Assembly: GCA_008690995.1 (NCBI GenBank)
Contig: VRMN01000006.1
Coordinates: 765,501-829,500 of the forward strand
Length of the DNA stretch: 64,000 nucleotides
DNA from: Porphyridium purpureum
Taxonomy: Eukaryota; Rhodophyta; Bangiophyceae; Porphyridiales; Porphyridiaceae
Direction: 5' to 3'
Numbering within the stretch: the first letter of the stretch is position 1; each line of letters starts with the position of its first letter. This document shows, one piece after another, positions 46,821 through 57,700 of the stretch. Made by a program: the position numbers and the translations under genes. The notes beneath the pieces are model-generated. The model had not been told where the DNA came from. It ran no database searches and saw only the letters and a program-made list of their open reading frames with translations.

Positions 46821-47360
46821 ACGCGCTGTATTTTGCGAGCCGCTCGACCTCGTGCAGGTTCCGTGCTCGACCAGCGTCTGAGCTCCTGAGTTAGGGTTTA
46901 GCTTAGGGTAGCCGGATTGATGGGCGTCGAGTCGCTCGGGACTGGGACGTGGCTGGATGGACGAACAGAGCCCCGCACAGACTGCGACTGGCAGCACAAA
47001 GTACGCCCGCACCGAGGTTGCGCGCAACGCGTTTGACCATGCCAAACTGAACAAGCTCAGTTGACACGGAGCCAGCGAACATTAATTAACAACTAATCAT
47101 CAAGGATGTTTACGAACTTGGACACAGTACATCAGATATCAGCTACCCATCGTATGCGTGGAACGCTCGTGGCAAGGTCTCGCCAGGTCTCCCATCGCGG
47201 CGCCGCGTCACATGAGCAGCTTCTGGGGAGCTACTCTTGCAGATCACACGGTGCGAAGAATCAGGAGAGATTGACCCTGACGCACCACGCGCAACCCACA
47301 ACGCGACCGCCGTTGGTCCAATCGACCCTTGCGCGTCTTGCCGTTCCGCACGACAGACAC
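46821..47360. other. Region between LTO1-type and uL1 genes
   Basis: About 0.5 kb: promoter of LTO1 and 3' end of uL1, both minus strand. The minus frame is open through part of it without an ATG. Nothing else was recognised. Confidence 0.35.
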
Positions 47361-48011
47361 TTAATAAATTCGCTTGGCCTTGCCCATGGTGCTCTTCAGA
47401 TGCAGCGACTTGACGTTCTGCCAGTGCTTCTTCAGCAAGCTCACCAGAAAGTTGACGGCAAGCATGACATTGGCTGTGACCTCGTCCTGCCCCATTTCGA
47501 CGTTTCCGACCGCGGTAGCCATGCACAGCACCTTCTTCAACTGGAACTTGATGGTGGCCTGAACTTCTTCCACCGCGCCGGTGATTTCGCCGCCCGGCGG
47601 CAGCAGGGACGGGAACTTACCGGCCTTGTTCAGCCCGGGGCCCAGGATACGCGGAATGGTCTTGATGAGACTTTCGGACGCCAGGAACGCGGCGTACTGC
47701 TGCGCAAACTTCTTGATGGGCTTCTTTTGCTTGTTGAACTTTTTGAGCGCCTCGACGTCAAAGGCCGGCACGTTGAGCGCCTCGGCCTGCGTCTTTGTGG
47801 CCGCGTCGGCCAGGATGGCGACCTTCATCTTTGGGCGCGGGTTGTACGGCAGGCGCACGGTTCCCGCGAAACGCTTGTCCTTCTTGGTGTCATAGTTCTT
47901 CAGGCCGATCTGCAGCTCGATGGTCTCCGTGAAGTTTCGCTTCTTGTCGGTAGCCTCTTGGATGATCTCGCCGACTGCCGTGCGGACTGTTGCGGGTGGG
48001 AGCTTCGACAT
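47361..48011 (-). CDS. RPL10A: 60S ribosomal protein uL1 (RPL10A)
   Basis: A 216-residue protein with the full cytosolic uL1/L10a pattern: [14 protein letters not shown] start, [37 protein letters not shown], the [12 protein letters not shown] rRNA-contact loop, and ending [10 protein letters not shown]. It builds the L1 stalk of the large subunit that guides deacylated tRNA out of the E site. Length equals that of other eukaryotic L10a proteins, and no transit peptide is present, so it is the cytosolic form. Start is ATG 48011. Confidence 0.97.
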   Translation of the reverse strand: MSKLPPATVRTAVGEIIQEATDKKRNFTETIELQIGLKNYDTKKDKRFAGTVRLPYNPRPKMKVAILADAATKTQAEALNVPAFDVEALKKFNKQKKPIKKFAQQYAAFLASESLIKTIPRILGPGLNKAGKFPSLLPPGGEITGAVEEVQATIKFQLKKVLCMATAVGNVEMGQDEVTANVMLAVNFLVSLLKKHWQNVKSLHLKSTMGKAKRIY

Positions 48012-48436
48012 GGCGGCACTGCTGTGTCCGGTTTCTTTTCACGCGTGCACTCTGCTGCCCCTTTCTTGCTCGCGCCGCCTCTCTCCTACGTGCTTCCCTC
48101 TGCCGCACTAAGGCACCCACTTTTTCTACCAAACCCAACTAGGGTAGCGCGCATGACTAGAATGCCGCGAGTTTTGGTACAAACGCCCGAGCGCAGTCCC
48201 GCCGGCGGTCCAGCTGCCGCAGCAGCGCGGGTTATTTCGAGGGTTTGCCACAGTTAGAACGAGGGGGCCGGGTTCGCGGGGATTGTGTGCACTTGGGTGG
48301 GGTGGGGGCGGGGGGTGAAAGTGAGGGCCTCATCACAAATCGCCTATTTACTCACGGCCTGGTCCTCGAAACGGAAACGGGTGTGCGTGTGGCCGCGCCA
48401 ACGCTGCGCAGCCGTCTGCGGGTGATGTCGTGGCCA
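48012..48436. other. Promoter region of the uL1 gene
   Basis: About 0.4 kb between the uL1 ATG and the sulfite reductase stop on the same strand. Pyrimidine-rich near 48050-48130, as common before ribosomal protein genes; no TATA box was seen on the minus strand. Confidence 0.35.
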
Positions 48437-50533
48437 CTACAAGTTACTCGTGATCAGATCGTCCAGCAATGCCTTCACAGTCGTCTTGCGCGTCTCAGCC
48501 GCCTTGACCAACTTGGCGTGCGTTTCCTCGTCCATCGCGACCTTCTTCAGAACCCGCTTGCTGATCGCGCCCGGCGTGTACGAGGCCGCAAACGCCTCCA
48601 GCGCCTCCTTGCCGTATCGAGCACAGAACGTGCCGAACGGCTCATTGCGCTTCCTGTTCTGCGCAAAGCACGCAAACACAGGCTCGAGCACGCTCTCAAT
48701 GGCCGCGTCCTTGACCTTCTCCATGTACGGAAACGCCAGCTGCGTGGCGCCTGGCGTGCCTCCGAGCCACAACTGGTACATGAGCGGTCCGGAGCCCACA
48801 AAGCCAATCTCCGCCATGTACGGGCGCACGCAGCCATTCGGGCAGCCGGTCATGCGCATGATGATGTTGGTTCGCTTCAAACCCATCTTGTCCAGCAGAT
48901 TATCCACGCGATCCACCACCGAAGGAAAGTGTCGCTCCGCTTCAGTCACAGCCAACCCGCACAGCGGGAATGCCGGGCACGCCATCGCCGTGACGCGGTT
49001 TCTCGAGTATTCGTCTGGCATGGGGACGCCGTGGTCCTTGAGCACCTGGACGACCATGCCCTTGTGCTTCTGTTCAATGTCCTTGAGGATAATGTTTTGG
49101 TTCGGAGATACCACCATGTTGATGTCAAGCTCGTCCATCAGGTACCGAAGCGCGCGCTTCAGTTGGAACGAGCCTTCATTCTTGATGCGGCCATTCTCAA
49201 CAAAGAGCCCCATGAACCACTTGCCATCGCCCTGCTCGTGCCAGCCCATGAAATCCTCGTACTTCCAAGTCGGCAAGCTTCGCCATCTCGAGATACTTGC
49301 CCCATAGTAAGATTCGACCAGCTTGCGAAACTCGTCGATGCCGAGCTTGTCCACAAGGTACTTCATTCGCGCGTTCGGACGGTGTTCGCGGTTCCCGTGG
49401 TCGCGCTGTGTGGCCACAATGGCCTTGATCAAATCAAACACCTTGTCCTTCCTCACAAAGCCGAGGTGGTCGCCCGTGCGCGCAAATGTGTTCTCCTTGC
49501 CGTGCGTGCGCCCCATGCCGCCGCCTACTGTAACGTTAAAGCCTTGCAGCTCTCCCGCCGCGTTGCAAATCACTACCAGCCCTATGTCTTGCGTGTAAAT
49601 ATCGATCGAGTTGTCGCCGGGCACCGTGATGCCCACCTTGAACTTGCGCGGAAGATAGCGGTCACCATAGATGGGCTCTTCGTTATTCTTGATCACCACG
49701 CCTCGCTTGTTGTCCTTCTTGATGATCTTCTGCACTTCGTTCATGTCAATGTCCTTCTTCCAGTATTCGACAGACGCCGCCTTTTCTCCGTCCAGCCAGA
49801 TCTCCGCGAATGCGCCTGTTTGCGGGGCTAAAATCTCCGCAATATACTTTGCATACTCGCGCACGTACGTGTAGGGCGCAGTGGCAAACGGCGCAGGCGT
49901 TGCGACAACGTTCCGACTGATGTCTCCGCATGCGCCCATGGTACTACCTCCGGCGTTCATGATCTTGCCCAGCACCGTCTTCATGTTGCCCTTGAGCACA
50001 CCGTGCATCTGGAAGGCGCAGCGCGTGGTCGCGCGCAGAGTGTGGTTTCCATAGTCGTCACTGAGATCGTCCAGCATCTGGTACATTTGGCGAGGGAATT
50101 CGCCCGCGGGCATCTTCAGCCGGAGCATAAACTGCCAGTGCTTCGGCTGCCCGGGGCGCCGCAGCTCACGATTGTCCTGCTGGTACGAGCCGTGAAACTT
50201 CATCACCTGCATAGCATTCTCTGTAATGAACACTTCTTCGTTGCTCATCTCGTCGACCAGCGGATAGCGCAGGTGGTGCGATTCGAGCTTCAATGCCTCG
50301 ACCTTGCCCAACTTGGTGACCGCCTCGGTGCCGACCTCCTTATCCACGGAGGTCCGCTGCGGCCCCGTCGCGACCATTCTCACCTTTGGCGCCCCTCCGC
50401 TCGCCTGCGCGACATACAAGCCAGTCCCGCGCCTCCACTTCTTCCCAGCGCACACCAAGCTCTCCCCCGTGCGCGCGGCGCCCACACCCGCCCCGGCGCC
50501 CACAAACGCCGCCACGGTCGCCGAACCCTCCAT
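48437..50533 (-). CDS. SIR: Ferredoxin-sulfite reductase, plastid
   Basis: A 698-residue siroheme/[4Fe-4S] enzyme reducing sulfite to sulfide with ferredoxin in the plastid, a step of cysteine synthesis. The first ~55 residues are a transit-like peptide. Two ferredoxin-type half domains and two siroheme repeats follow. Cluster ligands are C519 and C525 (ACPAFPLC) and C564 and C568 (TGCPNGC); the ACPAF-PLC form and EAER helix mark sulfite rather than nitrite reductase. RATTRCAFQMHG (167-178) is the siroheme-binding segment. The last ~40 residues (KKVAMDEETHAKLV... TSNL) form a charged helical extension. The frame opens at GTG 50590; the ATG at 50533 is used. It is divergent from the double-ARID gene. 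Confidence 0.95.
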   Translation of the reverse strand: MEGSATVAAFVGAGAGVGAARTGESLVCAGKKWRRGTGLYVAQASGGAPKVRMVATGPQRTSVDKEVGTEAVTKLGKVEALKLESHHLRYPLVDEMSNEEVFITENAMQVMKFHGSYQQDNRELRRPGQPKHWQFMLRLKMPAGEFPRQMYQMLDDLSDDYGNHTLRATTRCAFQMHGVLKGNMKTVLGKIMNAGGSTMGACGDISRNVVATPAPFATAPYTYVREYAKYIAEILAPQTGAFAEIWLDGEKAASVEYWKKDIDMNEVQKIIKKDNKRGVVIKNNEEPIYGDRYLPRKFKVGITVPGDNSIDIYTQDIGLVVICNAAGELQGFNVTVGGGMGRTHGKENTFARTGDHLGFVRKDKVFDLIKAIVATQRDHGNREHRPNARMKYLVDKLGIDEFRKLVESYYGASISRWRSLPTWKYEDFMGWHEQGDGKWFMGLFVENGRIKNEGSFQLKRALRYLMDELDINMVVSPNQNIILKDIEQKHKGMVVQVLKDHGVPMPDEYSRNRVTAMACPAFPLCGLAVTEAERHFPSVVDRVDNLLDKMGLKRTNIIMRMTGCPNGCVRPYMAEIGFVGSGPLMYQLWLGGTPGATQLAFPYMEKVKDAAIESVLEPVFACFAQNRKRNEPFGTFCARYGKEALEAFAASYTPGAISKRVLKKVAMDEETHAKLVKAAETRKTTVKALLDDLITSNL

Positions 50534-51253
50534 GGCACACCCCGCACGTCCAATCCTCCTGCCCACCCCACCTGCGCACACTCCCGACACCCCAAGACCA
50601 CACAGTTCCCGACCCCCGTTCCCAATCCCACCACCCGACCCCCCTCGCTCTCTCTCTGTATCTAACCCCGCACCGTCCTCCTCTCCAACATACTCCGTTC
50701 CTCCAACTTGACTCCCCCTCTCACCCTTTTCTTTCTCCCTCCTTCTCCTCTTTCCATCTCGGGAGACGTTCCTCTCCTCGCTTACCTATCAAAATCACAG
50801 AACACACGTATTTTACTAGACATCCTCACTCCAACCGCGGAACCCACACAGCACGCACCGCCGGGGATCCACAGTCTCTCACCCGACAAAATCGAAGAAA
50901 ATCAGTGCCACTGAAATGCCGCATTGATTTGTAATTACCCATTATGCCCGCTCCGTCTCCTATGCCGTGAGCAACTGTACCCCTCCAAGTCGATGGGTGT
51001 AAGTGGGTTTCTACGAGAAAATATGTAGAGGCCTGTTCGCGATGCAACGCGGGGGGTGGACAGTGGATGTGTGAGCTGTACATACCGTGGATATCGGGGT
51101 GTACCTATGGTTTGGGGGGTACGGTTTGGTGAACGTGAAAGCCGCAGCGCCCATTTTTGGGTGGGAGTGAAGGGAGAGGGAGAGGGGTAAGGGGGGAAAC
51201 GGAGAGGAGGGGGAAAGGAGAAGGGAGCGGTGATACGGCGTGTATGCAGCACG
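50534..51253. other. Shared upstream region of sulfite reductase and double-ARID genes
   Basis: About 0.7 kb: pyrimidine-rich on the sulfite reductase side (50560-50760) and G/GA-rich before 51230. AGCTGTACATACC (51074-51086) and GTAC words occur near 51080-51120. No gene was seen. Confidence 0.4.
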
Positions 51254-53482
51254 ATGCAGGGCACCGGCGCGTGTCCGGAAGAGCTGCGTGAGGGAATGCA
51301 GCCGCAGGAGCTAGGATGGAGTGCGAGCGTGAACCGGATGGAGTGGATGTGCGCGCTCGTCGCGTACCTGGAACGCATTGGCGAGCGCGATGCGGCGCAT
51401 CGTGTGCGCGTCAATGTGAGCATTCGTGGGAAGCGCGCGGGGTTCGAGATTCAGGATGTGCTGCCGGAGCTGTTTGTGGTCGTCGTCATGCAAATGGGCG
51501 GTTACGATTCGATTTGCCGCGCGTACTATACATGCGACGGAAGGGCCAATGAACAGGCGCCAGACAACAAGGACCCGCACAGACTGTGGCGCGTCGTGCG
51601 CGACGCGCTACCAGTTGCAGTAAATGCAGCATGTACCACGGCATGCATCGAGTCGCTTTATGAGACATACTTGCTGGCGTACGAGCGCGAGCATCTTGCC
51701 CTCGCGCGCGGAATCGGCGCGCATGTTTCCGCGGCGGCTGTGCATCCGCGTGAGCTGCCAGGGCACCAAATATGTGTCCGGCTCGTATCACAGCCACAGC
51801 AGCAGCGACCGCACATGCAGATGCAGATGCAGGCACAGACACAAGGACATCCGCACGGTGGCAGTCGGCCGAGTGTCAAGTGGCAGTGGGGCACGGTGCT
51901 GGCAAGCAGCAACGGCTCCGTAACACACGACATCCTGCTTGATTGCGGTGATCTCGTGAACCTTTGCCTGGCGTTTGTGGAAACGCGGCTGGGTGCTCGC
52001 GTGCGCGACACTCGAAGAGATGGTGCCGACGCTCTCGTCTTGGTTTCCCCGCTGCCCGTCGTTCCTTACTTATTGCCGCCGATACCGCCCCCGCAACGCA
52101 TGCAGCTGTCTGAGCTCGCGTTCATGCGCGACGAAACAGGGCGCAAGCGCGCGAGGTCGGAGATCACCTTGGCGGGGCTCGTTGCCTTTCGCCGTGCGGC
52201 GGCTTTGGACCAGAACTCGCCGGCGGCGGGCGAGCCGGCGACGCTCAAGCCGGAATGGTTTTCGTGGACGATGCCAATGGGTCGCTCGGTGCATGCAGGC
52301 GCCTCGGCTGACACCTCTCAGGCGGGCGACAAGTCGACGCTCCCACGCGGGCAGATCGCGCACGATCGGTTTGCATCCGTCGGCGAAGAGCTTGGGAAAG
52401 GTGGGGCCGGGCTCTCGCACACCCGCTCCGCGTCGCCGAATGGGCATGGGCGGAAAGAGAAGGAGACCGTGCTTCGCCTCATCAGTCGCGCCGAAGTGCG
52501 AGCGCGCGAGCGCCAGAGCTCGTTCCGGGCGAACACGGTGCGCTGCGCATGTGGGCTGCCGGACCGGACCGAGTCGCTCCTGGAATGCCGCTGGTGCACG
52601 AGCTTATGCCACCGCTTTTGCTGCCAAGTACCCAAGCCGGATCCGAGCGCGCGAATCAGCTCTACGGGCGAGGCAACCAGTGAGCCCGAACCGTTCGAAT
52701 GCTTTGTCTGCGCGCCGGACCTCGCGGTTCCGGGCTCGCTGGCGGCGCGTGTTGCCGAAGCGGCCTCCCAAGCGCGCAGGCGCCCGGAGTGGCGATTTAT
52801 CAAGCGCGCGATCGAAATGTCAGCCGACGCGGATGAAGCATTCGACGCCCGGCGCTTCGACTCGGACGAGGCCTGGGACGGAGCGGCGTCGCCCGGGCGC
52901 GAGCGCGCGAATGGCAGACAAGTGCAGGCCAAGGGCAAGCGGGGTAGCGGGCGCAAGGGGATGGGTGGCTATCGAGGCAGGGATGCAGCGGACGAATCGG
53001 GTGACTTTCGTGTGCTGGGTGACGCGAGCGCGGCCCGCGCAGCCAACGGGGCAGGCGGCTTGCAACCGGCAGGCAAGGGGCGCAAGGAGACCGCAGAGGA
53101 GCGCCAGTTCCTGGCCGCGTGGCGAGCGTTCTGGCGGGCGCGCGGGCGCGACTACACGGTGCTGCCTACCTTCCGCGGGCCGCCGCTGGACCTGTACATC
53201 ATGTACACGGCGGTGCGGGACCTCGGTGGCATGGAAATTGTGCGCCGCGAAAAGCTGTTCAAGAAGGTGTGGCTGCGCATGCGGAACTACTACCCTGCCG
53301 CGACTGACTTTTCGTTCAAGCTGAAGCAAATGTACGCGGTGCTCCTGCAACCGTACGTCGACGAAGGCCCGCCAGACGACCAGGTGTTCGGCACCACGTC
53401 CTCGCCCACGCCCACCTCGTCACCTTTACACCACGGCCTCCACATCGACAGTGTATCTCCACCCCACCTGTCTACCAATTAA
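51254..53482 (+). CDS. Double-ARID protein with central PHD finger
   Basis: A 742-residue nuclear protein with an unusual order. An N-terminal ARID/BRIGHT-like domain lies at about 32-148 (DVLPELFVVVVMQMGGYDSI, CIESLYETYLLAYE). A Cys-rich PHD-like finger is at 431-486 (CACG, CRWC, CHRFCC, CFVC). A second, clearer ARID lies at 615-703 (FLAAWRAFWRARGRDYT, LDLYIMYTAVRDLGGMEIV, LKQMYAVLLQPYVDE). Between them are Gln/His-rich (180-200) and basic linkers. ARID domains bind AT-rich or general DNA and PHDs read histone tails; KDM5 demethylases combine them, but no JmjC domain is present. It is likely a chromatin-complex subunit. The ATG at 51254 follows a GTG-open frame. Confidence 0.82.
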   Translation: MQGTGACPEELREGMQPQELGWSASVNRMEWMCALVAYLERIGERDAAHRVRVNVSIRGKRAGFEIQDVLPELFVVVVMQMGGYDSICRAYYTCDGRANEQAPDNKDPHRLWRVVRDALPVAVNAACTTACIESLYETYLLAYEREHLALARGIGAHVSAAAVHPRELPGHQICVRLVSQPQQQRPHMQMQMQAQTQGHPHGGSRPSVKWQWGTVLASSNGSVTHDILLDCGDLVNLCLAFVETRLGARVRDTRRDGADALVLVSPLPVVPYLLPPIPPPQRMQLSELAFMRDETGRKRARSEITLAGLVAFRRAAALDQNSPAAGEPATLKPEWFSWTMPMGRSVHAGASADTSQAGDKSTLPRGQIAHDRFASVGEELGKGGAGLSHTRSASPNGHGRKEKETVLRLISRAEVRARERQSSFRANTVRCACGLPDRTESLLECRWCTSLCHRFCCQVPKPDPSARISSTGEATSEPEPFECFVCAPDLAVPGSLAARVAEAASQARRRPEWRFIKRAIEMSADADEAFDARRFDSDEAWDGAASPGRERANGRQVQAKGKRGSGRKGMGGYRGRDAADESGDFRVLGDASAARAANGAGGLQPAGKGRKETAEERQFLAAWRAFWRARGRDYTVLPTFRGPPLDLYIMYTAVRDLGGMEIVRREKLFKKVWLRMRNYYPAATDFSFKLKQMYAVLLQPYVDEGPPDDQVFGTTSSPTPTSSPLHHGLHIDSVSPPHLSTN

Positions 53483-54748
53483 CCGCCGCTCAACTCGCAG
53501 AATTCTCATTTCCCACGAAGCTCCGCTCCCGCTGCTCGAATCAACCGTTTCTCCGCTAGTAACCACTGTACCTCCACCCCCACAATTCTGTCTCTACTAA
53601 AACAAACGTGAAAAATCACACACCCGCTTTCTGCGCGCGCCGGCTTCCACCCACACGTGGGAGAAACTGTTCCCACGCTGCTGCTGTTGCTGCGGCTGCG
53701 GCTGCGGCTCATTGCCGCCCCGCTTTGCGCGGCTTGTGGCGTGGATCATTTCGCGGACGTGGCATAACTCCTGCACCGCTCGCCATACACAAACCCGCCC
53801 CATTCCAACGCAGCGCGGAAGCACGTGGAAACCCCCCTCATCGTGTGTGTGTGTGGCTGTCCCATCGCCCACACACACACAGAGTCAGCCCGAGTCGGCC
53901 ACATCAGCCTGCATCAGCTTGCACGTCCATCGCAGCAGCAGCAGCACGGGAAGGGCGCGGCACAGGCATGGATGTAGTCACGCATGCACGCAGCATGCAC
54001 CGTGCAGCAACAGGTCGCCAACTCATGCGGAAACAACACGAGCCAAAGCCAACACACACAGAGAGACATCCAACCGGCCGAATTCTTTATAGAACACCAC
54101 CGCTTGCGCGCGCCTTGCTTGTGTCTTCCAGTGCGGGTTCAAGCCTTGTGGCGGTTTTTTGTTAGGCTAAGCGGTTAGTCGCGTATCGGTTGAACTGGTT
54201 TAAGCGGCGTCAACGCGGCGAGTTGTGGGGGAGAGAAGAAAGAGAAGAAAGAGAAGCAAGAGAAGAGAAGAGAAGAGAGAGAGTGGAGAGAAGAGGAAGA
54301 GGGCCGGTAGTGGTGGTGGTTGAGGGATGGGAGAGGCGCGACGTCAAATGCAGCTCTGACAGCATAAGAAGAAGGTATTCGCGGCGGCGGGGGGTTTAGC
54401 GGCGTGTGGGTCGTGGTGAAAGCGCGGAGCGTGGCGTGCGTGGATGCTAGCATAGGCGAGGTGAGAGGCGAAGGCTCGGGACAAGGTGGAAAAGGCTGCA
54501 GGGAGGTGGACGTGGTGGTGTGGTGAGGAATTGGGAGTGTGCGGTGCGTGAGAGAAGAGGCGAACGGCGCGTTGAGAGTGGAGGGGGAGGGAAACGCGGA
54601 GAGGAAAATGGACCGCGAGGCGTCGGGGTGTTTATAGAATTGGGGGCAGAGCGTGCGTGTGGTAGGCGAGAAGCGGGTCTTTCTGTGCGGTGGGTGACAC
54701 GCGTGCAGGGGGAGGTGAAGAGGCGCGGTTCGCGCCGGGGCGTCTGCA
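53483..54748. other. Intergenic region with long GA-rich tract
   Basis: About 1.3 kb. A purine tract of GAGAAG-type repeats runs from about 54230 to 54305. ACTGTACC (complement of GGTACAGT) lies at 53568-53575. A TTTATAGAA element at 54631-54639 sits 110 nt before the next ATG and may be its TATA. Open frames on both strands lack domains. Confidence 0.45.
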
Positions 54749-57700
54749 ATGGGGCAGGTTTTGACTCGCGAGGCCGGCGCCATGGGCGCGCACGAATCTC
54801 GCGCGCTGTTTGCGTCGCTCAAGCGCGAAAACACGCACGTGCTCACGCTTCGCGACCTGGTGAACGCGGCGCCGGAACTCACGCTGCCGCACTCGGTGCC
54901 GGCGCTCTACTTTCTCGACAGTGATGCCGATGGCGCGTACTCGGTCGACGAGTTTATCCGCCTCGTTCAGTACGTGCAAGAAGAAAGGCGCATGGTTCGC
55001 GCAAGCATTGACACCGACGCAGACTTTCGCGCTCTTATTCACCGCGCATCCGAGGCGGGCGTTGTCGACACCACCACAGAGTGTCGGAACAACTTTCGGC
55101 GCGTTTTGAAGATGCGCAACGTCCGGTACTTGTACCGCTTCTTGACCGAGCCGACCGAGCCCAAGAGCGAGCCCGGCTCCGACGACTGGCAGCGCGGCGG
55201 CGATGATGATTGTGACTCACTGGACGTGGAGTGCGAGCTCCACGGAGGGTTCTCCTGGGGCTCGGCCGTGACTGCGGGTGGGTGTGGCTGCGGATGCAGC
55301 GACAAGTCGTCATTCCAAAGCCATGAACCGTCACTGCAACGTGGACACACGCGGCACGCCGCCCAGGAGCAGGTCGAGCACCCACCGGGCGCTGTCGACG
55401 CCGCAGTGATGGAAAGAGTTTCCTTGTCGAACATCCACACTCTCGCGCAGGCATTACGCAAGGACGGCACGCGTGAAAACTTCATGTCGTGGATGTGGAA
55501 GCTTGCGACGATGGACGAGCTTGCGACAGAGCTGTCGCTCGACAATCTCGCTTGCTTCTTGCACGTCGTCAGCGAAGACGGCATTGATTTGGAGGAGCTT
55601 GTGTTTGACACAAACAAGAACGAGCCGCTCGAAGTGCGCGCCATGAAAGAGTTCACTTCAAATGGCGACGCGATTACCATGTCACGTGAAGACTTCATGC
55701 TTCTCGCCGACCTCATTACACGCGAGTACGAATTTTGGGAGAGCCGGCACATGGATTGCGTCGGACCGTACGAACTCGGGCGTGTGCTGGGCATGGGCAG
55801 CTCGGGCGTAGTGCGTGCGGCGATCCATGTCGACACGCACGAACGATTTGCCATCAAAATCATTAAGCAGGGAAAGTGCAGCGAGATGTCGCGTCTGGAT
55901 CGCGAGATGGAGGCGCTGCAGTCTGTATCGAACCACCCGAACGTCGTACGACTGCACGAGGTCATTCAGTCACAGGGTAAGCTGTTCCTTGTAATGGAGC
56001 TGTGTGGCGGCGGCAGCCTCGTCGACTTGGTGCGGCTTTACCCGGACGAGCGCCTCCCAGAGGACGTCGCGCGCTACTTTGTCCGTCAGCTTTTTGAAAC
56101 GCTTGCGTTTATCCACAGCAAGGGCGTTTGCCACCGGGACGTCCGTCTAGAGAACGTTCTGCTCGCCAACGACGGATCTCTGCGGCTGGCGGATTTTGGG
56201 CACTCGGGTCTGTTCGCGCCCGGCTGGGACATGTTCCAGACGGCGCTGGTGGGCTCGATGTACAGCCTATCGCCAGAGCAAATACAAGGCGTGTGCTACT
56301 CGGGCCAGAAGCTCGACGTCTGGAGCGCGGGTATCACCTTGTACATGATGCTCGTGGGTGCGCCTCCATTTTACAACCAGAACCATGCGCGCCTGATGGA
56401 GGCCATTGTCGAGGGCGTTTACGAAATCCCCGGCTTTGTATCGGACGAGGCATTTGACCTCGTGCAGCTTTTGATCCGGGTCGACGCGGCAGAGCGCGTC
56501 CCTTTCGAGGACTTGCTAACGCACCCGTGGTTTGACGGCCCGGAGACATCCCCCATTATGGACGTCGTCAAGATTCCGATCGACGAAGTTTTCCGCACCC
56601 GACCGGATTTAGCGGAAATGGTCATTGCGAGCACCATCCACGACCATAACATTCATTTTCACATGGGAAACAGTTCCAGTGCGCGGCGAGTAAGTCCGCA
56701 GCAGAGCAGTCAAACCCAGGCAGCGGCGAATCATCAAAGGTGTCCAGCCAGTGAGGACAGATCCGCGCAATACGCCGAGTGGGATCTGAAATGCACATGT
56801 CCCATCATGGACATGAAGTTTAGCATCCGCTTATTCACGGATTACCCGGTGGATGAAAAGTTGGTGAACGCCGAGCAGGACGAGGTCGCCGAGGCGCGCA
56901 TTGGTGACACTCGCGAAGCGCTGCTTGTGGATTCAGTTGTGATCGACTCGAGGGCTCTTACGCAGCCGCAGACGCCGCGAAGCGTACGGGGAAAGAGCCT
57001 CGCGCAAACGCCCATGCTATGCAGTCCAAATGTCAAGCGGATTGTCCGCTCGCCCGTTTCATCGACGTCTTGCGTTGGCAGCGAGAGCAGGATAGCGTCG
57101 CGATGCATCCCATTTGATTGCCCATCCCTTAGTCTAGAAGATGCGGCGTGGTTGGCTCGAGACGGTGCCCAGCAATGGAGCTCGAACAGCTTCCTGCTTA
57201 CTCGAGCAGACTCGATCCCAGATGAATTTGTGCTGGGCCCGAGCTCGTGTGTAGCGGTCGCGGGAGGGTGCCCTGATGTCCGTACCGAGATCAACGGCGC
57301 AGATGACATTGGATGGAGTGACCCAGAAGATGAGCACGATGCTCGAGATATGGCACTGCAAGCCAGCGTTCATGCAGGTGAGTTGGGCAAGCGCTTTATT
57401 GAGCGCGCAGTCGGAGATTATCCCCACAAGATGCGCCCCATTTCATCCCCAGCCAAGATCCTGGGAAAGGTGGGTTCGCTGCCTGCCATCGATGACGTGC
57501 GGACTGTGCAAGACCGTTTTGATTGCCAGCAAGATGGCCAGGTGTTCGAGAAGGGTCCGCAGTTGGAGGTGCGTTTACACGAAGGAGAAAGTGCCCTGTT
57601 CGTCAAGGTGTGCAAGAAGCTCAAAGAAATCAGCATGAACAATCTTGCCCAAGCTGCGGAAAGGCAAAAACGGATGATACAGAAAAACTCGGGTTCAGGG

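Noticed and set aside
48245-49831. Long plus-strand open frame (about 528 codons)
   Set aside because: Antisense to sulfite reductase; composition effect of the G+C-rich gene and no domain.
54175-54882. Minus-strand open frame of 235 codons
   Set aside because: Complement of the GA-rich tract and of the EF-hand kinase start; low-complexity.
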